Source of the DNA: Ascaris suum
Lineage: Eukaryota; Nematoda; Chromadorea; Rhabditida; Ascarididae
Direction: 5' to 3'
Assembly (NCBI GenBank): GCA_013433145.1
Contig: CM024170.1
Span: 1,753,214-1,817,213 of the forward strand
Length of the DNA: 64,000 nucleotides
The translations under genes and the position numbers were made by a program. Positions 62,301 to 64,000 of this stretch are shown piece by piece (position 1 is the stretch's first letter; each line of letters opens with the position of its first letter). The notes beneath the pieces were generated by a model, which had not been told where the DNA came from, did no database searches, and saw nothing but the letters and a program-made list of their open reading frames with translations.

Positions 62301-63440
62301 GAGGAGGAAGGAGGAGAGGGAAGGATGACAGGGTGAAGAATCCAAAACCGTAATGATAAAATCGTGAGCAACTAACTGTTCTACGTACCACCTAAAGAAA
62401 TGAGGGACATTCCTTTTTTTTTTCAATCGGCGATCACACATTAAGCTTCGATGCATTGAACGTTGTCTTTATGCTTGATTGATGTTGAATCATACGCTTT
62501 TCGTATTCACATTCCTTCCATTGCAATTGTCTCATCTCTGTGTTTAATTTTTGCCTTATTTATCCGTTCATTAAATGAGCCATTCAGCTCGTTCTAATAG
62601 TTGCTCATTTTTATTTTATTTTATTTTTATCAATAAAAAGATTTTTTTTCAAAGCGATTTCTTATTGTTGATAATAGATGATAATCTGTTAATAAATCCT
62701 TATCAATGATAACGTTTTACTTATCTTTCATATCATTTATCAAAAAAGAGGGGATAAATATTTGAGGTTTTTGCTTTTTCTTTTTTTTTATTAATTTCAA
62801 AAAGAAGAAAGAAAATGGAAAAGAGAAGAGAGAGAGAGAGAGAGAGAAGTTAATATTATTGACGACTATAAAAATATCAATTAACGACTTCACCTCATAT
62901 TGGCTATTCATACAATTTCTGAGATTCTCATTGAGTACTTATTTAATTTCTTTGCATATTTATTATTTCTCTCATATTTGTCGAAGTATCTGACTAAGTT
63001 GAAATGTAAATTGTATTGAAATAAAATGAATTTTTTTTAAAAAATATTACAAAATATTTCAATGATAATTATGAATCCTAATTGAGAGGCAAATGATTCA
63101 TAGTGTTTAATGTTTTATTTATTTGATTTCATATTTTATTTACTTTATTATTTCTCAGGTGTTTTTTAATTGATCGTTTTAATAAAGGTACACCTTTGTT
63201 GCGATGAATTTTTACAATATTTTTGCAATATAATAGAGGACGAGTTATTAAAGCGCTTGAGCCTAATAATTGAATTGTTTCAGTTTCTAATTGTTTGCGC
63301 AATTGTTGTTGCCTACTTCATATATTCATAAACAACGACTTATTTAAATCTGTACCCATCTGTAAGTCTGCACTTTCAACGAAATATTTATGCGATTTGC
63401 CTATGAATATGTTCATCTTATCTTTCTGATTATCCGGCAG
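59393..63440. other. Spacer to the right-edge exon group
   Basis: AT-rich. It has a 15-nt G run at 59854-59868, diverged direct repeats built on ACTTTAATATCCATGATCA and CCTGTAGGTTA at about 60645-60745, and a GA run at 62826-62847. A minus-strand frame at 62240-62456 is not convincing. No supported gene. Confidence 0.45.
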
Positions 63441-63545
63441 TTTCGGCTAGGGAACGCTAAGGTCAGGATCAAGAAATTTGATCATGTGAGGTGGTTTCCT
63501 GACAGATCGAAAAGTGCATGCATGCAAATTTTTAGGCACATTCAG
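63441..63545 (+). CDS. Exon candidate, unrecognised (35 codons)
   Basis: Bounded by an ATCCGGCAG acceptor and a CAG|GTGCTT donor, exactly 35 codons in phase 0 to 0. It reads FRLGNAKVRIKKFDHVRWF followed by PDRSKSACMQIFRHIQ. A further AG-bounded frame begins at 63640 (RFTRRNRPTYRHIT), also phase 0, and could be the next exon. No family recognised. Confidence 0.3.
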
Positions 63546-63935
63546 GTGCTTTGACTTTATAAAAGTTGATGGATCAGTTTAAAGGTTCGTATGAAAGTCA
63601 ATAGGTTATAACGACCAGGTTTTATTGCCCTAGCTTCAGAGGTTTACGCGTCGAAATCGCCCGACATATAGACACATAACGTGCGTGCGTATATATATTT
63701 ACATACGTATGCATACATGCCAGCAAGCATAAAACGCTAGCGCTTGCAAGTGCATTTGAGGGTCTTAACACAGCTCTGTACTGCATCTAAGGGCGTTAAG
63801 GTCAGAAGCTATATCTACCACATTTGGTTTAAAAAAAAAACCCTTGCTGTTCTCTCACGTTCGGTTTTAGCGGCATATAGGTCATTGACGCTTTATGCTT
63901 GCTGAAAGATATCTGAGGAAAGAGTCAGAGGTAAC

Positions 63936-64000
63936 ATGATGGGCAAGTACCGATGGCCGGCTGGCGGAAGATTCAATTTCGAGTCCGAGTTGTCCCATTT
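63936..64000 (+). CDS. Coding-like segment running off the right edge
   Basis: From the ATG at 63936 the frame stays open to the window end and is GC-richer than the spacer. It reads MMGKYRWPAGGRFNFESELS. The frame is also open for 33 nt upstream, after TGA. It may be the first exon of a gene, or part of the gene whose exon lies at 63441. Confidence 0.32.
   Translation, partial: MMGKYRWPAGGRFNFESELSH

Overview
This is an intron-rich, AT-rich eukaryotic window, most likely from a nematode. The reasons are long low-density spacers, T-rich acceptors ending TTTCAG, T-rich AG sites just upstream of start codons that resemble spliced-leader acceptors, an MSP-fold protein, and many poly-G/poly-C tracts like those known in Caenorhabditis. 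The species cannot be named from the sequence alone. No prokaryotic feature, CRISPR array, tRNA or rRNA was seen. Gene models below were assembled by hand from frame, splice-site phase and protein-family resemblance.

Layout. (1) 1-3.5 kb, minus strand: the 5' part of a LUC7L3-type U1 snRNP splicing factor, running off the left edge. (2) 7.2-8.2 kb, minus strand: a coding-like exon group that I cannot identify. (3) 9.4-10.6 kb: a minisatellite with a unit of about 76-78 bp. (4) 11.0-17.9 kb, plus strand: a complete eight-exon SARNP/Tho1-like mRNA-export factor of 255 residues, with a SAP domain and six RFG motifs. (5) 21.2-24.9 kb, plus strand: a complete five-exon RNF25-like RWD-RING E3 ligase of 261 residues. 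(6) 25-43 kb: mostly AT-rich non-coding DNA with scattered exon candidates, ending in a well-formed two-exon 3' end (42.0-43.2 kb) with a predicted membrane segment, and with a striking 12-bp inverted repeat at 30.5 kb. (7) 46.8-47.5 kb, plus strand: a single-exon MSP-domain protein with a C-terminal membrane anchor. (8) 47.5-64 kb: low-complexity spacer with two exon groups, at 58.4-59.4 kb and at the right edge.

Two of the recognised genes act in nuclear mRNA maturation: LUC7L3 in 5' splice-site recognition and SARNP in TREX-linked export. RNF25 is a translation-linked ubiquitin ligase, and MSP/VAP-type proteins act at ER membranes. I see no evidence that they form an operon; gaps between them are several kilobases. 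The most interesting structural observation is the SARNP tail. Each of three consecutive introns interrupts the same Arg codon of the repeated R-F-G motif in the same phase, so the helicase-binding units are exon modules.
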